Source: an uncultured Rhodospirillales bacterium (GTDB lineage: Bacteria; Pseudomonadota; Alphaproteobacteria; Kiloniellales; Kiloniellaceae). Taken from it: a stretch of 44,828 nt of DNA. Under the pieces are notes generated by a model. It had not been told where the DNA came from. It ran no database searches and saw only the letters and a list, made by a program, of their open reading frames with translations. Position numbers and translations under genes: made by a program. The DNA is taken from contig CAJXUS010000035.1 of the NCBI GenBank assembly GCA_913060675.1, forward strand, positions 1-44,828. The letters run 5' to 3'. This document shows positions 1 to 8,210 of the stretch, in pieces; the first letter of the stretch is position 1; each line of letters starts with the position of its first letter.

Positions 1-81
1 TCGCGGAAGTCCGTGCTCCTCGCCGAAAATCTTGAAAATGTGTCCAGATGGGGCAATATTAAGGGCCGGTGGTATAACTGA
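1..81 (+). CDS. Possible C-terminal tail of a gene cut by the window edge
   Basis: Frame 1 is open from the first base to a TGA at 79-81 and encodes 26 residues ending in RWGNIKGRWYN. A 9-bp hairpin follows at 107-134, which would suit a gene end. The fragment is too short to assign to a family, and the open frame could be chance. Low confidence. Confidence 0.25.
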   Translation, partial: SRKSVLLAENLENVSRWGNIKGRWYN

Positions 82-106
82 TCAAAAGGTAGAGCCTAGG
101 TTGAAC

Positions 107-134
107 ATGGCTTTTCTATGATGCAAAAAGCCAT
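107..134 (+). terminator. Hairpin after the left-edge fragment
   Basis: ATGGCTTTT (107-115) pairs perfectly with AAAAGCCAT (126-134) around a 10-nt loop. No clear U-tract follows on the plus strand, so this is only a possible terminator for the gene cut by the window edge. Confidence 0.3.
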
Positions 135-259
135 CGAAAAAAATCTACTTTCCTCTGTTGCCGCTTTGGTCCGGAAAGCTGTCCATAGCCCTTGCCTCAT
201 AGAGACGATCCGGTAAAGATTAGCTCTGTACTTTTTACGATTAAAACAAGGATCCGAAC

Positions 260-487
260 ATGGTGAACAAGCCCGAAAGAGATATCGAGAAAACCTATCC
301 CATAGAGGATTTCATTGCAAAACTACGCCGTCTGGCTGATTCACTGGAACAAAACAAGAGTTTTGAAATCCAGATCGCAGGTGAACGTATCTATGTCCCG
401 GTCCGGGCAATCTACAACATCGAACATGAACGCGGTGATGGTGAAGAAGAGATTGAATTTCAGATTAAGTGGGATACCGAGAAATAA
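260..487 (+). CDS. Amphi-Trp domain-containing protein
   Basis: This 75-residue protein has the layout of the small amphi-Trp family: an amphipathic helix around residues 15-32 (DFIAKLRRLADSLEQ), a two-strand stretch with VPV near residue 48, then an acidic segment ending in IEFQIKWD. The tryptophan near the C-terminus fits the family name. The molecular role of the family is not established and no catalytic motif is visible. The start is supported by AAGGA shortly upstream. The gene stands alone and is followed by a strong terminator at 532. Assignment is by pattern, with moderate confidence. Confidence 0.7.
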   Translation: MVNKPERDIEKTYPIEDFIAKLRRLADSLEQNKSFEIQIAGERIYVPVRAIYNIEHERGDGEEEIEFQIKWDTEK

Positions 488-531
488 TTTTGTCCCCTGT
501 CACGTCCTGGAATAGGTTGACGTGTTTTGCT

Positions 532-561
532 AAGCCAGTTGTGTCTCACAACTGGCTTTTT
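532..561 (+). terminator. Rho-independent terminator after the amphi-Trp gene
   Basis: AAGCCAGTTGTG (532-543) and CACAACTGGCTT (547-558) form a perfect 12-bp stem with a TCT loop, followed by a short T-run. The rest of 488-720 shows no convincing gene. Confidence 0.8.
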
Positions 562-725
562 ATGCACTTCGTAAGCTGCTTACAATCCCAGGCTCATGTG
601 CGGTCTTATTTGATCGAAAACCTTTACCGATTGTTCAACACGCTTCAGTGCTTTGGGAGCCGCTATATGAGGAGTTGGGTTTTCAAGAGCAATTTTAAAT
701 AAGGAATTATATTGGGGCTTAGAAT

Positions 726-758
726 AAAAGAGACTTCCTTAAGTCGGAAGCCTCTTTT
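726..758 (-). terminator. Terminator of the dehydratase gene
   Basis: AAAAGAG and CTTCC pair with GGAAG and CTCTTTT across one A/C mismatch and a 7-nt loop. It lies just beyond the stop at 766 of the minus-strand dehydratase, and a T-run follows on that strand. The symmetric A/T ends could let it work in both directions. Confidence 0.7.
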
Positions 759-765
759 GGTAGCA

Positions 766-1740
766 TCAAGCCGTTGGTGTTTCTCCAGCAAGAATTTGAC
801 GGAATGCATCCGTATCTATGTTGCCCCCAGTAAGAATAACGCCGATTTTTTTTCCTTTAAGCTGGTCGCGTTCTTTTAGGGCAGCGGCTAGAGATGCTGC
901 GCCCGCTCCTTCGGCAGCATTGTGGGTATCTTTAAAATAAATCCTGGTGGCTGCCGCAATTTCATCGTCACTGACCTCCACGATACGTTCCGCACCTTCA
1001 GAGTAAATTGCGAAAGCATCAGGTATAGGAGCTCGAACAGCCATGCCATCTGCAAATGAATAGGCGGCATCTGTTCCAGTGATAGTACCTGTATCAAATG
1101 ATGTTTTTGCTGCGGAGAACTGGTTGGATACAACGCCGATTATTTCAGTTTTAAGACCAAGAGCATTACGAGCCGTTATGGTTCCGCATATACCTGATCC
1201 ACAGCCTATAGGAACATAGACGCGATCCAAATCTGGCACCGCAGTGAAGAGCTCTAATCCGTAGGTCGCTACGCCTAACATGATTTGCTCATGAAAAGGT
1301 GGAACGATGAAGAGATTACGTTCTTTGGCAAGCTTTGATACTTCTAACAGAGCTTCGTTGAAATCATTGCCATGTTCTATCAGTTCGGCACCAAAAGAAC
1401 GCATGGCATTGTTCTTTTCAACAGAATTTCCGTATGGCACTACAACAACAGGCTTGATCCCGGCCATACTGGCGGCAAAGGCTTGGGCTTGGCCGTGGTT
1501 GCCTCTGGTGGCCGTGATGATGCCTTTGATTTCTGGATGATTGGCACGTAGCCAGCTTGCAAAGGTTAGCCCACCCCGCGCTTTGAAGGCGCCGATTGGC
1601 GTGTGGTTTTCATGTTTAACGACCACAGAGCATCCCACCTGTTTGTTAATCTGTGGCCAACTGTATTGCGGGGTCGCGGACATATATTGATAAATATACT
1701 GTGCCGCACTTTCTATTTGCTCTTTGGTAAACATTTCCAT
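766..1740 (-). CDS. PLP-dependent threonine/serine dehydratase family protein
   Basis: This 324-residue fold-type II PLP enzyme probably deaminates L-threonine or L-serine to a 2-oxoacid and ammonia. The Schiff-base lysine is K53 in GAFKARGG, a slight variant of the usual SFKxRGA. TRGNHGQA (78-85) is the asparagine loop and GCGSGICG (179-186) binds the phosphate. The protein lacks the C-terminal ACT regulatory domain of biosynthetic IlvA, so it resembles the short catabolic type. Related enzymes act in hydroxyectoine degradation, so the substrate is uncertain. It is divergent from a MocR gene that probably regulates it. Met3, at 1734, is an alternative start because neither site has a strong Shine-Dalgarno. 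Confidence 0.85.
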   Translation of the reverse strand: MEMFTKEQIESAAQYIYQYMSATPQYSWPQINKQVGCSVVVKHENHTPIGAFKARGGLTFASWLRANHPEIKGIITATRGNHGQAQAFAASMAGIKPVVVVPYGNSVEKNNAMRSFGAELIEHGNDFNEALLEVSKLAKERNLFIVPPFHEQIMLGVATYGLELFTAVPDLDRVYVPIGCGSGICGTITARNALGLKTEIIGVVSNQFSAAKTSFDTGTITGTDAAYSFADGMAVRAPIPDAFAIYSEGAERIVEVSDDEIAAATRIYFKDTHNAAEGAGAASLAAALKERDQLKGKKIGVILTGGNIDTDAFRQILAGETPTA

Positions 1741-1828
1741 CTCGATTTAATTTGTCAATATTACAGGTACTGTTTGATGTCGTTGTCGGCGATATCACGC
1801 GAGTAGGTGTATGACCTTAGCAGCTTGA

Positions 1829-1864
1829 TTGTATGGTTCAATGTTAATGTTGTATGGGATACAA
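1829..1864 (+). promoter_or_regulatory. Candidate MocR operator: two TTGTATGG repeats 21 bp apart
   Basis: TTGTATGG occurs at 1829 and again at 1850, exactly two helical turns apart. The second copy is part of a perfect 6-3-6 inverted repeat, TTGTATGGGATACAA (1850-1864). The first has the weaker form TTGTATGGTTCAA. The sites lie between the dehydratase and the MocR gene. Direct repeats spaced by whole helical turns are known for MocR-type regulators. Confidence 0.6.
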
Positions 1865-1889
1865 TGTTGTGGTTAGTAAAGTTGATACT

Positions 1890-3254
1890 GTGTGGAAACC
1901 TGAACTCAATCCTGAGATTAAAGTAAAATACCTTGCCGTGGTAGACGCTATTGCCAATGCGATCCGAGGAGGAGAGCTTTGTGCGGGAGATCAACTTCCT
2001 ACGCATCGCGATCTTGCGTGGGACCTAAAAATGAACCTGAGTACAATTACTCAGGCTTATAAAGAAGCGACGCGTCGGCATCTTATTGGAGGGGAAGTTG
2101 GGCGAGGGACTTTCGTTCTTGCAACCAGCCGCGAAGCAGAGCTTTTTGCCTTGAAAAGAGCCGCGCCGAATAGCGTAATTGATCTTTCAACAAATCTTCC
2201 AGCACAGCACCCCGATGACGAGGAAACTCAAAATCTATTGAGTGAAGCTCTCTCCAAAGGCGCGGGGGTGGATGCTTTGTCTTATCATTCGCCAGATATA
2301 TTAACCCGTGCGCAGGCGGCAAGTAGTAAATGGTTGTCGGGGCGGGGGTACGAAGTGGAGCCAAGGGAAGTTGTGCCTTGTGCAGGTGCGCAGCAGGCTC
2401 TTTTCGCCACGTTGTTGGCGTTGTGTGGTCCCGGTGCGACTGTGCTCGTTGAGGAATATACTTTTCCGGGAATGAAGGCCATAGCCCGGCAGCTACGGTT
2501 ACGTTTACATGGGGTTGCTTGTGATGCAGAGGGGATTATACCTGACGCCTTTCAAACTGCGATTAATAATAGCGGGGCTAAAGTTGCTGTTCTTGTGCCG
2601 AACCTTCAAAACCCTACCGGGGCAATCATGTCTGAGGAACGGCGCAGGCGTATTTCAAAAGTAGTACTGGAACACGATCTTCTGGTTGTTGAGGACGATG
2701 TGTACGGGGCTCTAAGTGGAATGTCGCCTCTGGCTTCTGAATTGCGAGATAACACCGTACTACTTTCAAGTCTTTCGAAAACCGTAGCTCCAGGACTGCG
2801 GTTTGGCTTTGTAAGTGGTGCGGAACGATGGATTTCTCCTATTCGGGCAGAGGTTCATGCCACCAATTGGGCGATGAGCCCCTTTATGATTGAATTGGCG
2901 TGTATGTGGATAGAAGAAGAGCGTGCCTTTGCCAGGGCTGAGTGGCAAAGGCACGAAGTTGAAAGGCGGTGGAACCTAGCTAAATCAAGGTTGAAAAAGC
3001 TAGGGGCAGTGTGTTGGGGGCGCACACCTTGTCCACATCTCTGGCTAGCGACCTCAGGGTCTTCTACGGAGGCAACGAGAAAGCTACAAGCCGTGGGAGT
3101 TGAGGTTGTTCCAGACAGTTTCTTCGCCGCCGGGAGGCAAGAAACAGATCGTATCAGAATTTGTCTAACAGCCCCGGTGAGCCAAACAATTCTCTCTCAA
3201 GCATTGGATAAGCTTATTCAATGTAAGGAGAGCTTTCTCGTCAGGTCTAACTGA
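1890..3254 (+). CDS. MocR-type (GntR/aminotransferase) transcriptional regulator
   Basis: The protein joins an N-terminal GntR winged helix (about residues 10-80) to a fold-type I aminotransferase-like domain that binds PLP. Numbered from the longest frame (ATG at 1854), the PLP-site elements are LQNPTG (251-256), EDDVYG (280-285) and SLSKT with lysine 309, so PLP binding should be intact. I place the start at GTG 1890. This gives MWKPEL, the usual MocR beginning, and frees the operator-like repeat that the ATG at 1854 would overlap. The gene is divergent from the dehydratase at 766-1740 and probably regulates it with an amino-acid-derived or PLP signal. Family is certain; target and start are inferred. 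Confidence 0.88.
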   Translation: MWKPELNPEIKVKYLAVVDAIANAIRGGELCAGDQLPTHRDLAWDLKMNLSTITQAYKEATRRHLIGGEVGRGTFVLATSREAELFALKRAAPNSVIDLSTNLPAQHPDDEETQNLLSEALSKGAGVDALSYHSPDILTRAQAASSKWLSGRGYEVEPREVVPCAGAQQALFATLLALCGPGATVLVEEYTFPGMKAIARQLRLRLHGVACDAEGIIPDAFQTAINNSGAKVAVLVPNLQNPTGAIMSEERRRRISKVVLEHDLLVVEDDVYGALSGMSPLASELRDNTVLLSSLSKTVAPGLRFGFVSGAERWISPIRAEVHATNWAMSPFMIELACMWIEEERAFARAEWQRHEVERRWNLAKSRLKKLGAVCWGRTPCPHLWLATSGSSTEATRKLQAVGVEVVPDSFFAAGRQETDRIRICLTAPVSQTILSQALDKLIQCKESFLVRSN

Positions 3255-3286
3255 TCTGTAAATAAGCTCCAATAATTATGATAACG

Positions 3287-3496
3287 TCATTTAAAGGGGG
3301 GACGAATATCCCATAAACCAAGATCTGACTTCATATGTTCAGGCAAGTGGTGAAGAGCATGAAAAGTTGTTATCCGTTTCTTGGGTTTCTTATTTAATAT
3401 TGATTTTAAAAGTAAAATTAAAGGACGTAGGCTTAGTCCATTTTTGGGTGGGGCGGTAAGGTAATGTTTTTCACACGGGGCGTTTGCTATAGTCAT
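3287..3496 (-). CDS. Small DUF1127-like protein
   Basis: This 69-residue basic protein ends in LPEHMKSDLGLWDIR, which resembles the DUF1127/YjiS pattern of a helix followed by L..DIG. A good Shine-Dalgarno, AGGGAGAA, precedes the ATG. The gene is divergent from the LysR gene at 3609 with a 112-bp gap, an arrangement common for DUF1127 genes beside GcvA-like LysR regulators in alphaproteobacteria. DUF1127 proteins have been linked to RNA turnover and stress or phosphate physiology in some species, but nothing here gives a specific role. The match covers only the C-terminal half. Confidence 0.55.
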   Translation of the reverse strand: MTIANAPCEKHYLTAPPKNGLSLRPLILLLKSILNKKPKKRITTFHALHHLPEHMKSDLGLWDIRPPFK

Positions 3497-3608
3497 TTTT
3501 CATTCTCCCTATAAAGGGTTGTTATCTCTGATAAGCATAACTTGCGATTTCTGTGCTTGGTTTTCCAACTAAAATATGGTTACTATGCATAAGGAGATTT
3601 AATGTATT

Positions 3609-4553
3609 ATGTCGTCTAAGCTACCCCCGCTTTCATCGCTTCGTGTATTTGAGGCCGCAGCAAGATATTGTAGCTTTACCCGGGCATCAGAAGAATTGGG
3701 CATGACCCAAGCTGCTGTTAGCTATCAAATCAAGATATTGGAAGAACGGGTTGGTACACCTCTATTCCTGCGTCGGCCTCGACAAGTTAGTTTGACCGAG
3801 ACTGGAGAAAGATTAGCTCCTGTGGTGAGCGAGGCGTTTGAGCTTTTGCGTGGGGCATTCGCAGTCGCTGAAGATGCCAGTCAGGGATTGTTGTCGATTA
3901 CGACAGTAAATACTTTTGCGGCTAATTTTTTAGCCGAGCGCATTGGGCGATTTCAATTTAAGTATGAAGATCTTGCCGTGCGTCTCGATACTTCGCCTGG
4001 CATCATAGATTTTGCGAGGGAAGAGTTTGATCTTGCTATTCGAGCCGGCAGAGGGAATTGGCCCGGCCTGGAAACTCATCTACTGGTACCTGCTGAATTC
4101 TCTCCCATGCTCAGCCCTGAATTAGCAGCTTCAATAGGGGGGATTAAACAGCCTAGTGATCTCTTGAAATTGCCTTTTATTGATCCATCAGATCCCTGGT
4201 GGAAAATTTGGTTTGATGCCATGGATACGTCTTCCGACGAACTTAAGTGTAAACCACGCAGTAGAATGGGGACGCAGACCCTGGAGGCCAAAGCCGCCGA
4301 GGCGGGGCAGGGCGTGGCTATTCTCACACCCGCTTTTTATCGTGATTCTCTCAATCGTGGCCGATTGATCCAGCCTTTTGAACGCGTTTGTCACGATGGT
4401 TTTGGTTATTGGCTGGTCTATCCAAAAGCACGTCGAAATGTTCCGAAAATTCGTAAATTCAGGGACTGGATTCTCCTAGAAATAAAGGAGCACTATGAGC
4501 GGGAGGAGATTGCGATAACAGAACGTCGAGAAACGGATGCTATCGTATATTAG
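3609..4553 (+). CDS. LysR-family transcriptional regulator, GcvA-like
   Basis: This 314-residue protein has the classic LysR layout. The N-terminal helix-turn-helix contains FEAAARYCSFTRASEELGMTQ and AAVSYQIKILEERVGTPLF (about residues 13-55). A periplasmic-binding-protein-like effector domain covers roughly 90-295. The opening LPPLSSLRVFEAAARY is characteristic of the GcvA branch. An upstream AAGGAG supports the ATG at 3609, because an ATG seven bases earlier opens only five codons. The divergent neighbour is the DUF1127-like gene, so LysR autoregulation with control of that gene is plausible. The effector cannot be read from the sequence. The C-terminal tail after residue 295 is charged and probably disordered. 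Confidence 0.9.
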   Translation: MSSKLPPLSSLRVFEAAARYCSFTRASEELGMTQAAVSYQIKILEERVGTPLFLRRPRQVSLTETGERLAPVVSEAFELLRGAFAVAEDASQGLLSITTVNTFAANFLAERIGRFQFKYEDLAVRLDTSPGIIDFAREEFDLAIRAGRGNWPGLETHLLVPAEFSPMLSPELAASIGGIKQPSDLLKLPFIDPSDPWWKIWFDAMDTSSDELKCKPRSRMGTQTLEAKAAEAGQGVAILTPAFYRDSLNRGRLIQPFERVCHDGFGYWLVYPKARRNVPKIRKFRDWILLEIKEHYEREEIAITERRETDAIVY

Positions 4554-4630
4554 TGTACTATATTTGGTAATGATTTTAGTCGGCTGTTATGCTCCCGGAA
4601 TAGCATCCGGTTTCCTCCTAATTCGTACGT

Positions 4631-5446
4631 CTATACGGATCTTTTGACCATTTTATTCAAGAGGCTGCCGAACAAGAGCCCGCCAATAAAAAGGGTAACT
4701 TGCGCGACGACAATTGAAGGTCCTGACGGGGTGTCCCAGTGTAAGCTCCCCATCAACCCTCCGATTACCGATACCGCTCCAATTATCGAGGCAATAACAG
4801 CCATCTGCTCTGGCGTTGTTGAAAAGCGTCTCGCTGCTGCTGCTGGTATGATAAGTAAAGACGTGATGAGCAACACCCCGACGACTTTCATGGCAATGGC
4901 GATTACAATAGCGACGGTCACCATAAACAGGGTTTGCACGAGAGTAACGTTGATGCCTTCAGCGCGGGCAAGTTCTTCGTGCAAGGTGAGTGCTAATAAG
5001 TCTTTCCATATCCACGAAAGCAGTATCATTGCGATAATCCCGCCACCGTAAATCCAATAGATATCTTCGAGAGTTACAGCCAGTACGTCGCCAAAGAGGT
5101 AAGAGAGCAGATCTACGCGAAAGCCCTGTAAAAGTCCAAGTACAACAAGGCTGATCGCGAGGCTTGAATGGGCCATTATCCCAAGGAGCGTATCGCTGGC
5201 AAGGCGCTTTTGGTGTTGGAACAGGGTGACGAGGAGGGCAATCATAATTGCTGTTGCAATGATGCCAACGGTTAAGTTGAAACCAAGCAATAGACCCAGA
5301 GCAACACCAAGGAGAGCGGAATGCGCGAGTGTATCTCCGAAATAAGCCATCCGGCGCCAAACCACAAAGCATCCCAAGGGGCCTGCTATTATGGCGACAC
5401 CAACACCTGCAGCGATCGCCCGAAGGAAAAAGTCTTCAAATACCAT
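4631..5446 (-). CDS. znuB: Zinc ABC transporter permease ZnuB
   Basis: The 271-residue integral membrane protein has seven to eight hydrophobic segments and the ABC-3 family signature. The start FEDFFLRAIAAGVGVAIIAG and the segment GPLGCFVVWRRMAYFGDTLA are typical of ZnuB. It forms the inner-membrane channel of the high-affinity Zn(II) importer with ZnuC and ZnuA. Its ATG lies two bases after the znuC stop, which implies translational coupling. The gene ends 77 bp from the convergent LysR gene. Manganese permeases belong to the same family, but the adjacent Zur-type regulator and Zur box favour zinc. Confidence 0.93.
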   Translation of the reverse strand: MVFEDFFLRAIAAGVGVAIIAGPLGCFVVWRRMAYFGDTLAHSALLGVALGLLLGFNLTVGIIATAIMIALLVTLFQHQKRLASDTLLGIMAHSSLAISLVVLGLLQGFRVDLLSYLFGDVLAVTLEDIYWIYGGGIIAMILLSWIWKDLLALTLHEELARAEGINVTLVQTLFMVTVAIVIAIAMKVVGVLLITSLLIIPAAAARRFSTTPEQMAVIASIIGAVSVIGGLMGSLHWDTPSGPSIVVAQVTLFIGGLLFGSLLNKMVKRSV

Positions 5447-5448
5447 TA

Positions 5449-6324
5449 CTATTGTTCGCCTTGGCTTGTGTGATCGCAGTCAGGACCATGCTGGTGACCG
5501 TCGTCATGAGTATGATCGTGCAGGTGATGATAGACAGCCAGACCAGGTTTGGTTTGGCCGCCAAAAAGAGCTAGGTATTCAGGGCTATCACTAACCTGTG
5601 TTGGGGCTCCTGAACAGCATACATGGCCATTAATGCAAACGACCCGATCGGTTTCAGCCATGACAATATGAAGGTCGTGGGAGACCATTAAAATGCCAAA
5701 TCCGGATTGCTCTTTAAGGCGTGAGATTAGCTTGTAGAGTTCAGTTTGACCTTGAAAATCGACACCTTGGACAGGTTCATCCAAAACCAGAAGATCAGGT
5801 TTTCGCAATATAGCACGGGCAAGTAAGACCCGTTGAAACTCGCCGCCTGAGAGGCTTTGTACGGATTGATTGAGAGTATGCGAAGCGCCTACGTTGCTAA
5901 GAGCCTCTTTGCGCTCATCGAGAGGTCTGTGATCTGGTATTGAAAGAAATCGCTCAACTGTCATCGGCATAATCGGGTCAATATTTAATTTTTGTGGAAC
6001 GTAGCCAATAACCAGTCCGTGACGCCGCCAGACTTCTCCCGATGTTGGCTTGATGGCTCGAAGTAGTGCACGAAGGAGGGTTGATTTTCCTGCGCCGTTT
6101 GGGCCAATCAGAGTAACAATTTCTTTTTTATGAACGGTAAGGCTTACATCGCGTATAGCGGTGTGCCCACCAAATTTAATCGTTAAATTGCACGCCTGGA
6201 TTAAAGGCTCGCCACTCGCGAATTGAAGGTTCAAATGGTCATGACCGCAACCGCACTCAATTGGTTGAGAAGTACCAGATGTATTTGAACTTTCATGCGG
6301 AGTGTTTGTCTTTTCCATCACCAT
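5449..6324 (-). CDS. znuC: Zinc ABC transporter ATP-binding protein ZnuC
   Basis: This cytoplasmic ATPase powers zinc import with ZnuB and ZnuA. The nucleotide-binding motifs are intact: Walker A GPNGAGKS (74-81), signature LSGGE (158-162) and Walker B LLVLDEP (178-184). At 291 residues it is longer than many ZnuC proteins because both ends carry metal-ligand-rich extensions: CGCGHDH near residue 24 and a C-terminal tail with about eight histidines, including HDHTHDDGHQHGPDCDH. These might bind or sense cytoplasmic zinc (inference). The gene follows zur by about 110 bp on the same strand and is tightly coupled to znuB. ATG codons at 6324 and 6318 are both possible starts. Confidence 0.93.
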   Translation of the reverse strand: MVMEKTNTPHESSNTSGTSQPIECGCGHDHLNLQFASGEPLIQACNLTIKFGGHTAIRDVSLTVHKKEIVTLIGPNGAGKSTLLRALLRAIKPTSGEVWRRHGLVIGYVPQKLNIDPIMPMTVERFLSIPDHRPLDERKEALSNVGASHTLNQSVQSLSGGEFQRVLLARAILRKPDLLVLDEPVQGVDFQGQTELYKLISRLKEQSGFGILMVSHDLHIVMAETDRVVCINGHVCCSGAPTQVSDSPEYLALFGGQTKPGLAVYHHLHDHTHDDGHQHGPDCDHTSQGEQ

Positions 6325-6435
6325 GAGGGTACTCGGTTATTCTTAAGTTAAATTTATTGGGCTTAATTACATTAAAGCTAAAAGAGTATTTTTATACACA
6401 CGACCGAGAGAACGTTTCTAATGTTACCTCGAAAA

Positions 6436-6933
6436 CTATTGTGGGTTTTGACAGTCTGGACAGATCCCTCGGACTTCAAGTGTACGTTGTTCTGGCCTGA
6501 ACCCGAGATTTGAGGCTTTGGTTAATATGGTTTGGTCGATTGTTTCATCGTGTACTTCGGCAGCGCATCCACATTTATTACAAATCAAAAATAAGCCTGC
6601 GTGGTCCTCTGCGGGGTGAGCGCATCCAACATAGGCATTGAGAGATTCAATGCGGTGTATCAAGCCTTGCTCGAGTAAAAAATCCAAAGCTCGATATACA
6701 GTTGGGGGAGCTGTTTTACCACTTTCTTGTGATAATTTTGAAAGCACATCATAAGCGCCAACCGGATGGTGACTATCCCAAACCAATTCCAAAATTCGTT
6801 TTCGGGCATCTGTAAGGCGAACGCCTTTTGAATGGCAAAGCTCTTCAGCTGCCTTAATGGCTGTTATTACACAGCGGCCGTGATCATGAGATCCGCCACA
6901 GAAAGAAAGTGAAACAGTATCAAAGTTTTTCAT
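6436..6933 (-). CDS. zur: Zinc uptake regulator Zur (Fur family)
   Basis: This Fur-family repressor is expected to bind DNA when loaded with zinc and shut off zinc import. From the start chosen here it is 165 residues, the normal family size. The winged helix contains KTAPPTVYRALDFL (about 73-86). The structural zinc site is C118xxC121 with C158xxC161. The frame stays open upstream to 7047, but that longer start would run through the Zur box and promoter at 6953-6983 and add an atypical hydrophobic stretch, so MKNFDTV at 6933 is preferred despite a weak Shine-Dalgarno. The znuCB genes follow on the same strand, and znuA is divergent. Confidence 0.92.
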   Translation of the reverse strand: MKNFDTVSLSFCGGSHDHGRCVITAIKAAEELCHSKGVRLTDARKRILELVWDSHHPVGAYDVLSKLSQESGKTAPPTVYRALDFLLEQGLIHRIESLNAYVGCAHPAEDHAGLFLICNKCGCAAEVHDETIDQTILTKASNLGFRPEQRTLEVRGICPDCQNPQ

Positions 6934-6952
6934 AGGCCATTGATATCTCGTC

Positions 6953-6983
6953 TTGACAAAGATGTAAATGTTATAACATAACA
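6953..6983 (+). promoter_or_regulatory. Zur box overlapping the znuA promoter
   Basis: TGTTATAACATAACA (6969-6983) is a perfect 6-3-6 inverted repeat matching the alphaproteobacterial Zur box. A consensus TTGACA -35 element lies at 6953-6958, with weaker -10 candidates inside the box. Bound Zur would therefore block RNA polymerase for znuA and probably also for the divergent zur gene. Confidence 0.8.
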
Positions 6984-7048
6984 GTAATGAATTTTCTATA
7001 AAAACTTGTTTAAGACTTAGATGTCTTAAGACATTCTCAGAGGTCAAA

Positions 7049-8050
7049 ATGATTACTATTCGTAGGTATAGCTTTAAAAGATCAATATTTCATGTTGGCA
7101 CGATGGTGATGGGGCTTTCAATGTTGGCAACAACCTCAGCCGCTGAAAGTCCAAAAGTTGTTGTCTCAATTTTACCCATTCACTCTTTGGTCCAATCGGT
7201 GATGGATGGCGTCGGGGAAGCAGAGCTCCTTGTTGATCAAAGGGCTTCTCCTCATGGTTATAGTCTGAGGCCATCTCAGGTGCGGGCCTTGAGCCAAGCT
7301 GATCTTGTGGTGTGGGTAGGAGAAAATTTAGAAACGTTCCTTGAGAAACCTCTTAGTCAGAAATCTGATAAAACAAAAGTATTAGAGTTGATGGATCTTG
7401 AGGGAGTGGTTTTATTAAAAAATCGTTCTGAGGGATCTTGGGCTGAGGGGGATGTCGAGGCGCATGATGAGCATGATGATGAGCAAACGCATGAACCTGA
7501 GCATGACGATCATAAAGATGATCATGATCATGGTAAATTTGATCCGCATGTGTGGCTTTCAATAGAAAATTCACGCAGCATAGTTAAAGAAATTGGCGCT
7601 GAACTTTCAAAAATAGATCCGGATAATTCTGAGGTATATCAAAAAAATGTAGCATTAACTTTAGCAACACTAGGAGTTCTGGGACAGGATATTTCGGCGC
7701 AATTAAGTCACGTAAAACATAAACCCTATCTGGTTTTTCATGATGCTTATCAATATTTTGAAAAAGAATTTTCCCTTAATACCATCGGTGCTGTGACGAT
7801 TGATCCCGAAAGGAAGCCTGGGGCAAAACGATTAACCGAATTACGTGCACATATCAAAAAGAGTGGGGCTGTTTGCCTCTTTAGTGAGCCGCAATTCAAA
7901 CCCGCAATTGTCAACGTTCTCTCTGAAGGATTGCTTGTTAAAAAAGGTGAGCTTGATCCTATGGGGTCGAATTTAGAAAAAGGTAAAGATGCCTACAGCG
8001 CGTTACTTCGTGGATTAAGCAGGTCAATTGATGGATGCTTATCTGACTAA
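7049..8050 (+). CDS. znuA: Zinc ABC transporter substrate-binding protein ZnuA
   Basis: This 333-residue cluster A-I periplasmic protein captures Zn(II) for ZnuBC. An N-terminal signal peptide runs to about residue 32 (SMLATTSAA). Likely zinc ligands are H69 in ASPHG, H167 in DPHVW and a later histidine in VFHDAYQYF. Between them, residues 139-162 form the family's charged histidine-rich loop (HDEHDDEQTHEPEHDDHKDD). The loop identifies the zinc branch against manganese relatives. An AGAGGT Shine-Dalgarno precedes the ATG. The gene is divergent from zur and controlled through the Zur box at 6969. No strong terminator follows, only a small hairpin at about 8102-8121. Confidence 0.95.
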   Translation: MITIRRYSFKRSIFHVGTMVMGLSMLATTSAAESPKVVVSILPIHSLVQSVMDGVGEAELLVDQRASPHGYSLRPSQVRALSQADLVVWVGENLETFLEKPLSQKSDKTKVLELMDLEGVVLLKNRSEGSWAEGDVEAHDEHDDEQTHEPEHDDHKDDHDHGKFDPHVWLSIENSRSIVKEIGAELSKIDPDNSEVYQKNVALTLATLGVLGQDISAQLSHVKHKPYLVFHDAYQYFEKEFSLNTIGAVTIDPERKPGAKRLTELRAHIKKSGAVCLFSEPQFKPAIVNVLSEGLLVKKGELDPMGSNLEKGKDAYSALLRGLSRSIDGCLSD

Positions 8051-8210
8051 ACTAGATTTAAAACCCGGAAAATTGTCGTTAGCTGACATAACTTTGGTGT
8101 AAGCGTGATCTTTTTTGATCGCATCTGGGACTATAGATGTGGCTTCGCTCTTATAGACTTTAGATGGCATGGGAACTGCTTTTCTAAAGCTTAAGAATAA
8201 AGCGAAAAAG

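Noticed and set aside
469..702. 77-codon frame after the amphi-Trp gene
   Set aside because: It begins inside the amphi-Trp gene and runs through a strong terminator hairpin.
4594..4615. Small CCGGA/TCCGG hairpin between the LysR and znuB genes
   Set aside because: Five base pairs with no T-run are too weak to call as a terminator.
6934..7047. N-terminal extension of zur
   Set aside because: The extension spans the Zur box and promoter and is not typical of Zur proteins.
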